Assembly: GCA_024364735.1 (NCBI GenBank)
Contig: JAGFNQ010000869.1
Span: 388,078-452,077 of the forward strand
Direction of reading: 5' to 3'
From: Boesenbergia rotunda
Taxonomy: Eukaryota > Streptophyta > Magnoliopsida > Zingiberales > Zingiberaceae
Length of the DNA stretch: 64,000 bases
The translations under genes and the position numbers were made by a program. This document shows positions 54,450 through 64,000 of this stretch, one piece after another; the stretch's first letter is position 1; every line of letters starts with the position of its first letter. The notes below the pieces were generated by a model. That model saw only the letters and a program-made list of their open reading frames with translations, made no database searches and had not been told where the DNA came from.

Positions 54450-56077
54450 CTATCTAACAATAAATATAGTTTTTAATTTAGCTCCCCCTGGACTATAGCT
54501 ACGATAATGGTTTGGCAAGATGTGAATCTTGTCCTTGGGGATCCAATACTGAGTTGATCTAGATTGTTTGTTCAGGTACGGTTTGGGTACCCATGCTTGA
54601 ACTTTATTTCTGGACTGGTTCAGTACAGCATAGTAGGATCTTTGTCTAGATTTGGTTCTATAGCCTAGTCCGGATCGATTTAGAACCGATTTTTGTTTTC
54701 CAAGAATCATGTCAAGACCCTTGGAACCAGAGGTGAATCGTTCTAAAGCTGATCTAAGGTCCTTAACTTGAGTTTTCAGTGAGGAGTTCTCTTTCTCAAG
54801 TTTTTCAACTTGAGTAGAGGTTCCTTCTTGAACATTCTCAGTTAAGGATCTAGAGTCAGCTCCCTCTTTCAGGAGTTTTACTTCCTATCGGAGGGATTCG
54901 AATCGGAGTTTAGCTTTCGCCAAATCTCGAGAAAGATAAGAAATTAACTCATTTAACTGACTTTTAGAAAAACCACTTACCTTAATTTCGTCGTCGTCTG
55001 AAAATGTTAGTCTGTCGTTGTCCTGTTCCGATTCCGACTCGGTCTCGATTTTTTCTGAGGCAGTTAGCGAGAGCAGGTTCGACTGTGGGACCTCTTCTTC
55101 TTCGGAGGAGCAGGACTCGTCCCACGTTGCTTGAAGTGCCTTCTTCTTCCTCGTCTTCTTTGTTTCCTTCAGGTTGGGGCATTCAGTCTTATAGTGGCCC
55201 TTCTTCTTGCACTCGTAATAGGTCACGTTGGGCTTGTTCTTTTCATTTGAGGGTTCTGATGGTTCATCCTTTCATCGGCTGGCTTTCTTTCTGTTGGTTT
55301 GGTTCTTCAATTCCCTGGCTTAGGTCGATCTCCTTCTTCGTCTTCTGAGTTTGAGTCTGAGTCAGACTCGGGTGCCGGTTGAGATTTCTTTTTGGATACC
55401 TTTCCAGCTTTACCTGCAATAAGAGCAATACCTTTCTCGGCCATGGTGCAGTTAGTCTGCTCATGCAACTCAAGTTCAGAAAATAATTCGTCTAGTTTAA
55501 TTTTTGAAAGGTCCCTTGAAACCTTGTATGCATCTACCATAGATGCCCACAAGGTGTTTCTTGGGAAAGCATTAAGAGCATACCTTATCAGGTCACGGTT
55601 TTCTACCTTGTGACCGATTGTGTGTAGTCCGTTCATTAGTTCCTGAATTCGGGCATAGAGCTAAGCTGCCGTTTCATTGTCATTCATCTTGATCGTATAT
55701 AACTTGTTCAGGAGGAGATCTCTCTTGCTGATCCGAGTGTCTGAAGTTCCTTCGTGTAGCTCGATCAATTTCCCCGACAGCTCCTTGGCACTGTTGAATG
55801 GACCCACCCGGTTCAGCTCCTCTTTCGTTAAGCCTCATTGGAGGGTCTGGGTCGCATTTGCATCAGCTTCAATCTTCCGTTTCAAAGCGGTGTCCCACTC
55901 TGTGTAGGTCTGAGGTACTCCTTCAGTATTCTTTGGAATCTCCAGTCCGGACTGGAAGATTATCCACATGTCCACCTGAGTTTTCAGGTAGACCTCCATT
56001 CTGCTCTTCCAGTAGGGGAAGTCCTCCCCACTGAAAAGCGGCGGTCTTACGGTGCTGAAGCCTTCTTGCATGGCCAT
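54450..56077 (-). pseudogene. gag: SIRE-type gag
   Basis: ATG at 56077 opens MAMQEGFSTVRPPLFSGEDF PYWKSRMEVYL, the UBN2-type N-terminus of SIRE gag, and runs to a TGA at about 55835. The capsid part continues past stops as LYARIQELMNGLHTIGHKVE and NRDLIRYALNAFPR, then LDELFSELELHEQTN, to an acidic Ser/Asp/Glu linker. The nucleocapsid knuckle at about 55222-55180 reads TYYECKKKGHYKTEC. The first Cys of CCHC is Tyr. The last part (54710-54450) has YYAVLNQSRNKVQAWVPK, the usual gag C-terminus. Pol would begin here but is absent. Confidence 0.88.
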
Positions 56078-56280
56078 TTATCTGAAACAACACAAAAAAA
56101 AAGAGATATCCCAAGACTTGGTCTTGGATTAGTAGTGCGGGAAGTAAAAGAAAAATATTTGTTGAGGGGTGTTGCACCAACCTCGATTAAAATAAAATTT
56201 CGAACAAAAAATATTAAAAATATTTCATAAAAATCCAAAAAATTCTCAAATTGGTGGTTGCACCAATTTTGAGTTTCCCC

Positions 56281-56292
56281 GCTCTGATACCA
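56281..56292 (-). other. Primer binding site, Met-tRNA type (SIRE)
   Basis: Minus-strand TGGTATCAGAGC, two bases after the LTR end CGATCCAATA. It identifies 56295-57683 as the 5' LTR. Confidence 0.93.
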
Positions 56293-56294
56293 CT

Positions 56295-57683
56295 TATTGG
56301 ATCGAGAGAAACGATAGAGGGGGGGTGAATATCGTAAAACGTTCGGATTCGTAAAAGAGAATTAGCAGCGGAATTAATTAAAGCAACACACACGCGAACA
56401 CCAAGTTTTTTACTTGGTTCGGAGTCGCGGTCGGCTCCTACTCCAAGGCCCACGGTCGTTGACCGTTTACTGCGGGCAATTCTATATGTGCACAAAAACA
56501 GTTTACAAAATATATTACAAGAATAGTACAGTAAACTTAAAAGCAGCTCTTCGTTACCGACGTCCTGTGTAGATTGTATTTTCGGAGCAAGGGGACGTCG
56601 TCGGCACTTGTATCTCGAGTCGGGAGGTTTCCGGAGCAGAGCGCGGGAGTAGAAGAGCGTGAATGTGTTGGAAGAAATTGTTGTTCGAAGCCTTGGGGTC
56701 GAGGGCCTTTTTATAGCCCCTGGGGGCGCCCGGATCGTCGGGGGCGCCCCCCCCACGTGTCATCTGATCCGAGCTCTTCTCGGTCAGCTCTGATCCCTTC
56801 AAACTTGGGATCAGACTTTGACGGGGGCGCCCGGGACGCTGGGGGCGCCCGGGTTGACTCGATCCACTGGCTTCTCGCTGGCTTGAAGTTGATCCACTTC
56901 GTTAGCTTGAGCTCGTGGCGCCCGGACCATCCGGGGCGCTCAGGAGCATGGGGCGCCCGGGAGCACGGGGGCGCCCCGCCCATGAGCTGTCGAAGTGTAA
57001 TTTGCTCCACTTCTTTTGTATTCACCTTGGGGGCGCCCGGGACTCTCCGGGCGCCCTACTCAGCTTCTGCCTCACTCCTTTCAGGCTCTCTGAGCTGCAA
57101 ACACTCGTTCCTTCGGTCCTGCATCCAGGGTTAGTCCAAAATAACATAGAGCAATAATATGTTAGTTTTATACAGCCTTAGCTGTCTTGGTTCTGACTTT
57201 GGGTCTCCAAAATGGAGCCCTAGGTCGAACCGACGCCTACCGTTCCCTCCACGGGGAACGCGTCCTCACCTACTCCTCTCGGGAGAATTTACCTGATGCC
57301 AACCGGCTCCTCCGGTTGAACTTTTACCCAGCAGTCTTTCGCCAGGTGTCTAGCTGTCCTTCGCCAGGTCTTCAGTACCAAGCTGTCCTTCGCCTGGTGC
57401 CCAGCAGTCCTTCACTAGGTCATTGTACCCTGGCATTCCTTTGCCAGGTGCCTAGCAGTCCTTCGCTAGGGCTTTGTATCCTGGCATTCCTTCGCCAGCT
57501 GCCTAGCAGTCCTTCGCTAGGGCTTTGTATCCTGGCATTCGTTCGCCAGGTGCCTAGCAGTCCTTCGCTAGGACTTTTCCTGCACACTTGAGTAACATGT
57601 TAGATAAACATTATCTCTTAACTTTTGAACCATTTTCCCATTATCAAAATACATATTCGACTTGGGTGTTTTCTGCACCAACA
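56295..57683 (-). repeat. SIRE-type 5' LTR (1389 bp)
   Basis: Plus-strand ends are TATTGGATCGAG (first base pair mutated from TG to TA) and TTTTCTGCACCAACA. It matches 49399-50810 throughout, including GAGGGGGGGTGAATATCG, the TATA box (complement of 56707-56716), the GGGCGCCC array and the 51-bp repeat (57330-57570). Confidence 0.92.
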
Positions 57684-59320
57684 GTATCATATTAGTAAGG
57701 GCTGGTCTGATTAGAGGTTCTTCTGTGATAGTTGTGTGCCAAAACAGAACAGAATATCTGATATAGTTGGAAGAGGTTTCTGAATATGTTTACTTTCTTG
57801 ATTTATATGTTTGTAATAGCTTTGAAGGAAGCTTGCTATAAATCCTTCTGTTTGAAATTCGTTGTGTGACAAAGCAGAACAAAATATCTGATATACTTGG
57901 AAGAGGTTTCTGAATATGTTTACTTTCTTGATTTATATGCTTGTATTAGCTTTGGAGGAAGTTTGCTGTAAATCCTGCTGTTTGAAATTCAAATTTGATA
58001 TGTTGGCTAGAGCTGTTAATGTTTATCAGTTTCAATGTTTGTATTTGCATGGAAGGAAGAACTAAAGGTTGATTTGTAGTTCACAGATTTTCAGATTGTT
58101 TTTGTAATGCCAGTGTTTACAGATCATTGGTTAAAAGTTTGATACATGGATGTTAGCTTGTTGGGTGGATGGCAGAATGTTGTTTTCTTTTGATATTTGA
58201 ATGGCAGTATGGTATCATAGCAGAAAGGGCTGGTCGGATTAGAGGGTCTTATGTGATAGTTGCATGTCAAATCAGAGAAGGATATCTGATACAGTTGGAA
58301 TGAGGATTTGAGGTTGTGTTCATATCAGAAAGGAGGAGCGTGCCAAGGAAAGTCAAGAAGAAATAAAATGGCTTTATCAGAGTTTTCTGTTTTGAAAATT
58401 ATGCTAAGGTTGGATTGGTGATGGATCTAAAGTGGAAGGTGGTGATTAGCTTTGGAGAAGTTTGTTTGTAAATCTTGCTGTTAGAAATTCAGATTTGATA
58501 CGCTGGTTTGAGCTGTCAATGTTTATCAGTTTGTCTACTGTTTGCATGGAAGGAAGATTGGTGTTTCAGATGGCTAGATATTGATCTTCAGAGGATTTGT
58601 TTGGTTTCTGTGTCCTGGGTCCTCAGTCAAGGTTTTTAATGGAAGATATGAATGTGCTGAAAAGAGAGAGAGTTACATCTGACAGGGGTTAAGGAGAAAC
58701 GGATGGAGATGGGCAGATATGTAGGGATGGTGAATAGATCCAATAGATCCATCTTTGGTCTATCTAGTCCATAGTAACGGCTAGGGTAAAGACTTATCAA
58801 ATCCGTTTTTGACTGATCACTTGCCTAAAGTGAACTTCGGGTGTGAAAAGTTTGTATATATGAAGCAATGCGGCAAAGGATTTTTGGTATGCATGAAGTG
58901 ATGCGGCAAAGGTTTTTTTTTGATACATAAAGAGATGCGGCAAAGGAAGTTAGTGACTGTAAATTTGTAGGAATTAAATATGTTGTTTGAAGGCCGATGG
59001 GAATGCAAAGGGAAGTGAATTGGTTGGAAGGTTTCACATTATGGGAAAGTTTTTTTTATCTTAAGTTTTTGTTTTCAATAAGGATTAAGATGGAAGAGGT
59101 GTGATCCATACTGACAAATTTTTTGTTAATCCGTTTGAGCCTTTTGTAATTCTATATTAGAATGTTAGATTTAGGCCCCTTCTAATATGGATTTTCTTTT
59201 CAGAATAAAATTTTGCTTTTAAATTAAAAATATATATATAACATATTCAACCATTATATATTATCCAATAATTTAAATTTCTTACAATGAAGGTGGTTGA
59301 AAATATATAGAGTTGTATGA
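57684..59320. other. Unassigned DNA with internal duplications
   Basis: No coding frame or element ends. A 130-bp unit is duplicated in tandem (57731-57860 and 57861-57990; GAACAGAATATCTGATAT against GAACAAAATATCTGATAT). The wider block 57684-58060 recurs in diverged form at 58208-58575 (AAGGGCTGGTCGGATTAGAG; GTTTATCAGTTT then TTTGCATGGAAGGAAG). The composition suggests an intron or UTR-like region or an old repeat. Confidence 0.6.
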
Positions 59321-59652
59321 AAAGAATGATTAACGAGGTTTTATCAACCTCGGGCGATCGACCCGGCCACACGGAAGTTTTCCACTGGCTCGGCCTCATG
59401 GAAGTTTCCCACCGGTTGCCTCCGAGGCTTTGGTACAGCGGTAGGGCGACTAGTCGCTATCTCAGGCATTCATGGTTCGATCCCCAGCTACGACGTATTT
59501 GCAGAAATTTTTCCTCCAAATGGGGCTCAAATCCTGGGATGCTGGGCTTCTAGACCGCCCACCGTGAGCACTTTTCGATTTACCCTGACGGGCGGTGGGA
59601 AACTTCCGTGAGACTAGGCGGGTCGTCCGAGGTTGAAAAAACTTCGTTAATC
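59321..59652 (+). mobile_element. tRNA-derived SINE with fold-back ends
   Basis: It has a Pol III A-box-like GGTACAGCGGTAGGG at about 59432 and a B box GGTTCGATCCC at 59474-59484, followed by a body shared with 59671-59932 (TTTTTCCTCCAAATGGGGC; GCTGGGCTTCTAGACCG). ATATATAGAGTTGTATGA flanks it at 59303-59320 and 59653-59670. The first about 60 bases are an inverted copy of the last about 60 (GATTAACGAGGTTTTATCAA against TTGAAAAAACTTCGTTAATC), and this extra 5' piece lies before the tRNA-like head. Confidence 0.78.
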
Positions 59653-59670
59653 ATATATAGAGTTGTATGA

Positions 59671-59932
59671 AAAAAAAATGATGAACCAGGTAGCAGACAA
59701 ATTGAACCTGGGGTGACTGGCCCGGCCCCACGGAAGTTTTCCACCGGTCACCAGGGTAAATCGGGAAGCGCTCGCGGTGGTCAGTCTAGAAGCCCAGCGG
59801 CCCAGGATTCGCGCCCCATTTGGAGGAAAAATTCCTGCAAAATGCGCCGTAGCTGGGGATCGAACCGCGGATGCATGGGTTAACAACTAATGACCTTACC
59901 GCTGCACCATAGCCCCGGGGGCATATATAGAA
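59671..59932 (-). mobile_element. tRNA-derived SINE, minus strand
   Basis: On the minus strand the head is GGCTATGGTGCAGCGGTAAG (A box) with B box GGTTCGATCCC (complement of 59856-59866). It is followed by CAGCTACGGCGCATTTTGC and the shared body. The tail on the left ends in an A-rich run AAAAAAAATGATG as read on the plus strand. ATATATAG(A/G)-TTGTATGA copies flank it (59653-59670 and 59933-59950). Confidence 0.8.
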
Positions 59933-59950
59933 TTGTATGAGCTACTAGAT

Positions 59951-60599
59951 GAGGAGGTCGTCCTAAATAGAATCAAATAATAAGTATCAATTAACTCTTT
60001 TATTGTAAAAACATTAGTATTTACACCAGATAAAGTAGCCATAGTAAAAGAGAAATGCGCTTCCTCCCAAACAAGTTCTGTTGTAGGCCCACAAAAAAAT
60101 TAATTACTTTTAATAAGGTAAATAAATATTAGAACATGTGAATTTTTAAACTTGTGACAAAATTAAATTAACTATATAATCAAGAATTAAAACTAACATA
60201 CTTTAATTTTTCCAATGTTTTTAACAAGTAGGTCACATCTTCATTTTGTTCTTTCTTCTTGGGAGTCTTAAATTGTTTTTTGACATAATACCATAATAAA
60301 AAACTTATAATTAGTGATTGAAATCAAACTACTCAAACTAATTGATGTGTAAGTACAGACTTATTACAATGGCTTGCAATATCATTTTATTAAGTTTGAC
60401 AATTCTTTCAATCTCCTTCTTAGCTTCTTCAGAATTTCCTTTAGGATTTGAGATAATCTCTCCCTCTTCTTATGTATCATACATATCAATTTATTCTTAT
60501 CCCTTGTCACACTCCAGAGGCACATGCTTACTAGAAAATTGGGAAGCATCTCTCCTATACGGTGGACAAATTGGGGCATATAATACATAATCTCTCACA
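59951..60599 (-). other. Possible exon remnants of an unknown gene
   Basis: Three minus-strand stretches look coding. 60590-60370 includes EEGEIISNPKGNSEEAKKEI in a frame with two stops. 60307-60203 reads FLLWYYVKKQFKTPKKKEQN and ends at a GTATGT donor-like site. 60080-59940 reads ELVWEEAHFSFTMATLSGVN. I do not recognise a protein, splice phases do not all agree, and the SINE lies at the edge. It could be a gene fragment captured or left behind. Confidence 0.25.
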
Positions 60600-63096
60600 T
60601 ATATAGCTTAGTCATCATTAACATTAAAGTAAAAGCACAACTACGCAGTTAATAGCTTTAGACAAATTTGAATTAGCAGTGAGGAGAGTCCTAATACCCA
60701 AAAGATATGAACATAACAAACCAACAAGACGATACCGGATAAATAAATAAATAAATGCGAAACTCACAAAGTGCAGAAAATAAAATAACTAAAATCAAAT
60801 ACCCAAAACAACTACACCGAGGGACTGGCAACTGAATCCTCTCGTGGCTCCAAGTAAAACATCTACCTGCTACCTAAAACAAAAATGAGTGATAGCAGTG
60901 ACGAGTCCGGGCGGACTCAGCGGTATATGAGTCGACAATTGCATGGCATAATAAAAGATAAACTAAGTAGATAAAACAACAGGTACAATCCATAAGGAAT
61001 ATAAGAATACCTAAACATGCATAACATATATCAAACAACATGGTATAAAACAAAACTACAACTAAGCATGTACGAAAAACCTCATGATATTACAATATCA
61101 AAACATACATGCATGTCAACCAAATGCAACAAACATAGCTCATATAAATGCAACAACCACATGAAAATGCATAAATGCAATAGATGCAATGACATGTGTC
61201 ACCCCTGACGCCAGTCAAGCCGCTAACACATCACATTTGTGTGACCGAGTGGGTAGGGTTGTGACAACTATACGCACTCCAACGAATACCAAAGATATAT
61301 GTGGTTCAGTGGATAGGATGCTGGGGAGCCAACTGCTCTAAACCCCGATATATAGGGGGAGCAATCAACAGCTCTAGTAGCCCTCGAAAACAACAGTGAG
61401 GGTGTCACTGCATGCCTACAGTTGCAACATGTGTGGCATAACAGGACAGTTGATCGTACTCTAGCAGCTACCACAACAACAAGTGGCAGAGTAAACAGAG
61501 CAACTAAATGACTAACAACGGCTTAATCAAATGAAAGCCTAACAGTTGTTAGTATGCAATGTGCAGGTATGGTGTATGCTACAAGAAGCACAAACAACTG
61601 GAAAACAACGATGCAACCAAAATCTAACAAGTATCAACGATGCGGCGATACAATCAACCAAGTATCGAAAATCAACGATTATGCATCTACACTACTAGGT
61701 AGGATATTTCTAATGCCCAATAAAACTAATTATGTTTAATGAACCTCTGAGTACTCACATACAAGCGGTACTTTACATAACAGAAATTCAATAGAAGACT
61801 GTACGGATACGAAATTTCGAATAACTCGAAGATCAACGAAGAAAAGTATCAACGACAACAATAAACAATCAACGACAAAGAACAAGGTCAAGCAACCTAT
61901 TTAGACATAAAACAATCATGCTTAAAGGTAAAAGAACTACACGAGTACAATGGAGAAGTACCTACCTTTATTATAGAAGTTTGTGAACGAAGAGGACCTT
62001 CCACGATTAACTAAACGAATCCAAATCAAGGTCATGTATAAATGATAAAATTTAGTAATTATAAAATAAATAAATTAGCTCAGTCTCAGACCTCTTACTG
62101 CTCTCCACAAATCACAACCTTTATGCACACTGCTTACGTGAGTAAATATCACTTAGCACACTACAATGAACACTTAGATTAATCGATTATGCTATACAAG
62201 CTTTAAAACTTCATATTTAAGTAAAACATGACAAAAACTAATTAACTACTACTCATCCCTTTTTGGCAAACAATGGTAATAAAGTGTAAAACCAACAATA
62301 GTCTGAAACAATGCCATGTTAAAATCACTGAACTGCTACAGCCAAAATATTAGAAACTGCTTCGTATAAGTGAAACAGCTTTGTCAGAAAACAGGCAAAT
62401 CAACATGTCAAAACACCATATCAGACATCATGCCATTAACCAGTGGTAGAGTATATGGTCATAGTTTCCGCATGACATACTAAATCATAGGTATTTTATT
62501 TGAAGCATGTATGCGTATGCATGTGTAGATACAGATATATGTGGTATCGCAAGATAGAGATCCGAACAGGAAATTTTTACCTAATAGACCATCAAATCTC
62601 TTTTCAAAGAAATTGCTAACAATCAAACCTTCCTCACCTTAATTGCGTCGATGCCCAAACTGACAATCCGAAATTCATCCAGAGCAGAGGCTTTCCGAAG
62701 AGTGAAAATCGACGCAGAGGTTTTGCAAAGAGGGGGTTGCGCTTCGCTATGAGAAGGTCCTAACTTCAGCATGCTTGCTGGGGATGAGGGAACAAGAATG
62801 GCGCCTGGCGAAGAAGAGGAAGGGGTCCTCCGGCTCCGGCATGAGCAGAGGGAAATCAAGACAGAGAAAGCTGTCGGCGCAGGAAAAATCATGGCATTAG
62901 GCGGTTTCGAGAGTAATCGGCACAGAGGAGAGGGAGTCGGGGAAGAGAAACGGGAAGAGTGGATTAAAGAGGGAAGTTAGGGTTTTTTATTTGTTTTGAC
63001 TCTTTTGCAAAAAGGCCCCTCTAAGTTTAAATAATTCCAACTAAGCCCTTATGTTTTGAATTTTTCCCGTTTAACCCACTATCTTTTCGGTATTCA
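60600..63096 (-). repeat. Tekay-like gypsy 3' LTR, minus strand
   Basis: On the minus strand it begins TGAATACCGAAAAG just after a polypurine tract (GTTAGTGGGGGATAA, complement of 63097-63111) and contains blocks shared with 1-2007. The left boundary is approximate. Homology to the left-hand LTR is visible to about 60830, and a clear ..GTGACA end is not found, so the last part may be diverged or deleted. A 20-bp AAATACTAGTCAACCACAAC repeat at 63147-63205 lies outside it, toward integrase. Confidence 0.72.
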
Positions 63097-63259
63097 TTAT
63101 TATCCCCCACTAACAAAAATTTGGTTCCCAAATTTCGCTAGTAAACCACAACCAAATACTAGTCAACCACAACCAAATACTAGTCAATAACAACAAATAC
63201 TAGTCAACCACAACAAGTATCAACACCTCAAATATAATATAAATACTGAATAAAAACCT
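63097..63259 (-). other. Gypsy 3' UTR and polypurine tract
   Basis: On the minus strand, after the integrase frame comes a repeated GTTGTGGTTGACTAGTATTT unit (three to four copies), then AAATTTGGGAACCAAATTTT and GTTAGTGGGGGATAA. These last blocks are the conserved end of Tekay-like elements. Confidence 0.65.
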
Positions 63260-64000
63260 ACCATACGCACCTCAAATAAATAGATGAGGGTAGCGAGCTC
63301 TGATCGTATCCTCGAGCTCTCAAGTAGCTTCCTCATCAGAGTGGTGCTGCCAACCAACTTTGACCAAACCGAACTGTCTTGTTCCTCAACCGATGCTCTT
63401 TGCGGTCCAAAATCCGCATAGGTACCTCCTCGTAGGTCGCGTCTGGCTGAAGTGTGACCGGCACCTCCGATAACACATGTGTAGGATTTGGTACATATTT
63501 TCTCAGCATGGAAACATGAAACACATCGTGAACTCCAGCAAAAAATGGTGATAATGCTAGACGATAAGCTACTGCTCCAATTCGCTCCAAAATCTGAAAC
63601 GGTCCAATGTAGAGCGGAGCTAGCTTACCTCGCAAACCAAACCTCTTCACCCCTTTCGTGGGTGACACCCGTAAGAACACATGATCGCTCACGGAGAACT
63701 CCAAGGGTCTACGTCTCCGATCTGCATAACTCTTTTGACGATCCTAAGCCTCTGACAGACGGCATCTGATAGTATGTACTAGCTCTACATCACGCTGAAT
63801 ACTCTGAGGACCTAGCAACTGAGATTCCCCAACCTCCTCCCAGAGGGTGGGTGTCCTGCAAGCTCTACCATGCAACGCCTCAAAAGGTGTCATCTGAATT
63901 GCCGAATGATAGCTATTATTATAGGTAAACTCAACCAAATGTAGGTGACCCTCCCAGTTGCCTCCAAAGTCCATAACACAGGACCTTAACAAATCCTCTA
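63260..64000 (-). pseudogene. pol: Gypsy integrase C-terminus with chromodomain remnant
   Basis: The minus-strand frame enters at the window edge within the integrase core: HLVEFTYNNSYHSAIQMTPF EALHGRACRTP, then LGPQSIQRDVELVHTIRCRL. A TAG (63744-63746) follows. It resumes as FSVSDHVFLRVSPTKGVKRF, KLAPLYIGPFQILERIGAVA YRL and VFHVSMLRKYVPNPTHVL, the GPY/F module and linker of Tekay/Del elements. A frameshift near 63350 and a TGA at an expected Trp cut the chromodomain-like end (SDEEAT, ELEDTIRARYPHLF). The element continues beyond the window. Confidence 0.92.

Larger units (their letters stand above)
49399..57683 (-). mobile_element. SIRE-type element, gag plus ORF2, no pol
   Basis: Two LTRs of the same family (49399-50810 and 56295-57683) flank 5.5 kb. 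Minus-strand order: 5' LTR, primer site, gag (56077-54450), post-gag region, GC-palindrome array with TATA box, ORF2 (53578-52340), tandem repeats, polypurine tract, 3' LTR. No protease, integrase or RT motif is present. The flanks (GAGTT left, GTATC right) differ. The left flank is gypsy pol and the right flank is unrelated DNA, so the locus has been rearranged since insertion. Confidence 0.88.

Noticed and set aside
54885..55348. Plus-strand Ser/Arg-rich frame
   Set aside because: Antisense shadow of the acidic linker and zinc knuckle of SIRE gag on the minus strand.
59430..59490. Functional tRNA gene
   Set aside because: A and B boxes are present but the acceptor and anticodon stems do not form, and the sequence continues into a SINE body.

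Overview
This window is intergenic heterochromatin-like DNA from a flowering plant with a large, repeat-rich genome. It is probably a monocot, but nothing here fixes the species. I found no intact host gene. Almost everything is LTR retrotransposon sequence: Ty3/gypsy of the Tekay, Tat and Athila-like types, and Ty1/copia of SIRE/Maximus and other types. Two tRNA-derived SINEs, several minisatellites and a few kilobases of unassigned AT-rich DNA make up the rest. Every large reading frame is broken by stops or frameshifts, so these are old copies.

Layout, left to right. 1-2007: 3' part of a Tekay-like gypsy LTR. 2008-10086: a Ty1/copia element (+) with a truncated 5' LTR, decayed gag-pol and a 2.0 kb 3' LTR. 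10087-11049: a SIRE-type LTR (-). 11050-13741: 3' end of another SIRE-type element (+). 14276-30459: one SIRE-type insertion (-) flanked by the 5-bp duplication GTCGT. Nested in it are a truncated Tat-type gypsy LTR, itself holding a 2225-bp copia solo LTR (duplication GTAAC), and an 8156-bp Tat-type gypsy element (duplication GTATC). 30465-33337: unassigned AT-rich DNA. 33550-42194: an 8.6 kb non-autonomous element with TGATAACC...GGTTATCA LTRs and an Asp-tRNA-type primer site. 42195-45689: 3' half of a SIRE-type element (+) with an extra ORF (ORF2). 45690-49396: 5' half of a Tekay-like gypsy element (+). 49399-57683: a complete-length SIRE-type element (-) with gag and ORF2 but no pol. 57684-60600: unassigned DNA with two SINEs. 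60600-64000: Tekay-like gypsy (-), its LTR and the end of integrase.

The most interesting material is in the non-canonical genes of non-autonomous elements. (1) In two divergent SIRE families, ORF2 starts with a tiny exon followed by a phase-2 GT-AG intron. In the complete element it also has its own TATA box under an array of GC palindromes that copies the design of the LTR promoter. (2) The Tat element has lost RT, RNase H and integrase but keeps gag-protease, an exact 16 x 82-bp tandem array, and an opposite-strand gene with two 67-bp introns and its own TATA box. (3) The TGATAACC element encodes an acidic protein with six exact 27-residue repeats that I do not recognise.

All calls come from reading the sequence by eye. 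LTR boundaries marked by TG...CA ends, primer sites, polypurine tracts and target duplications are firm. Lineage names, and boundaries described as approximate, are less so.
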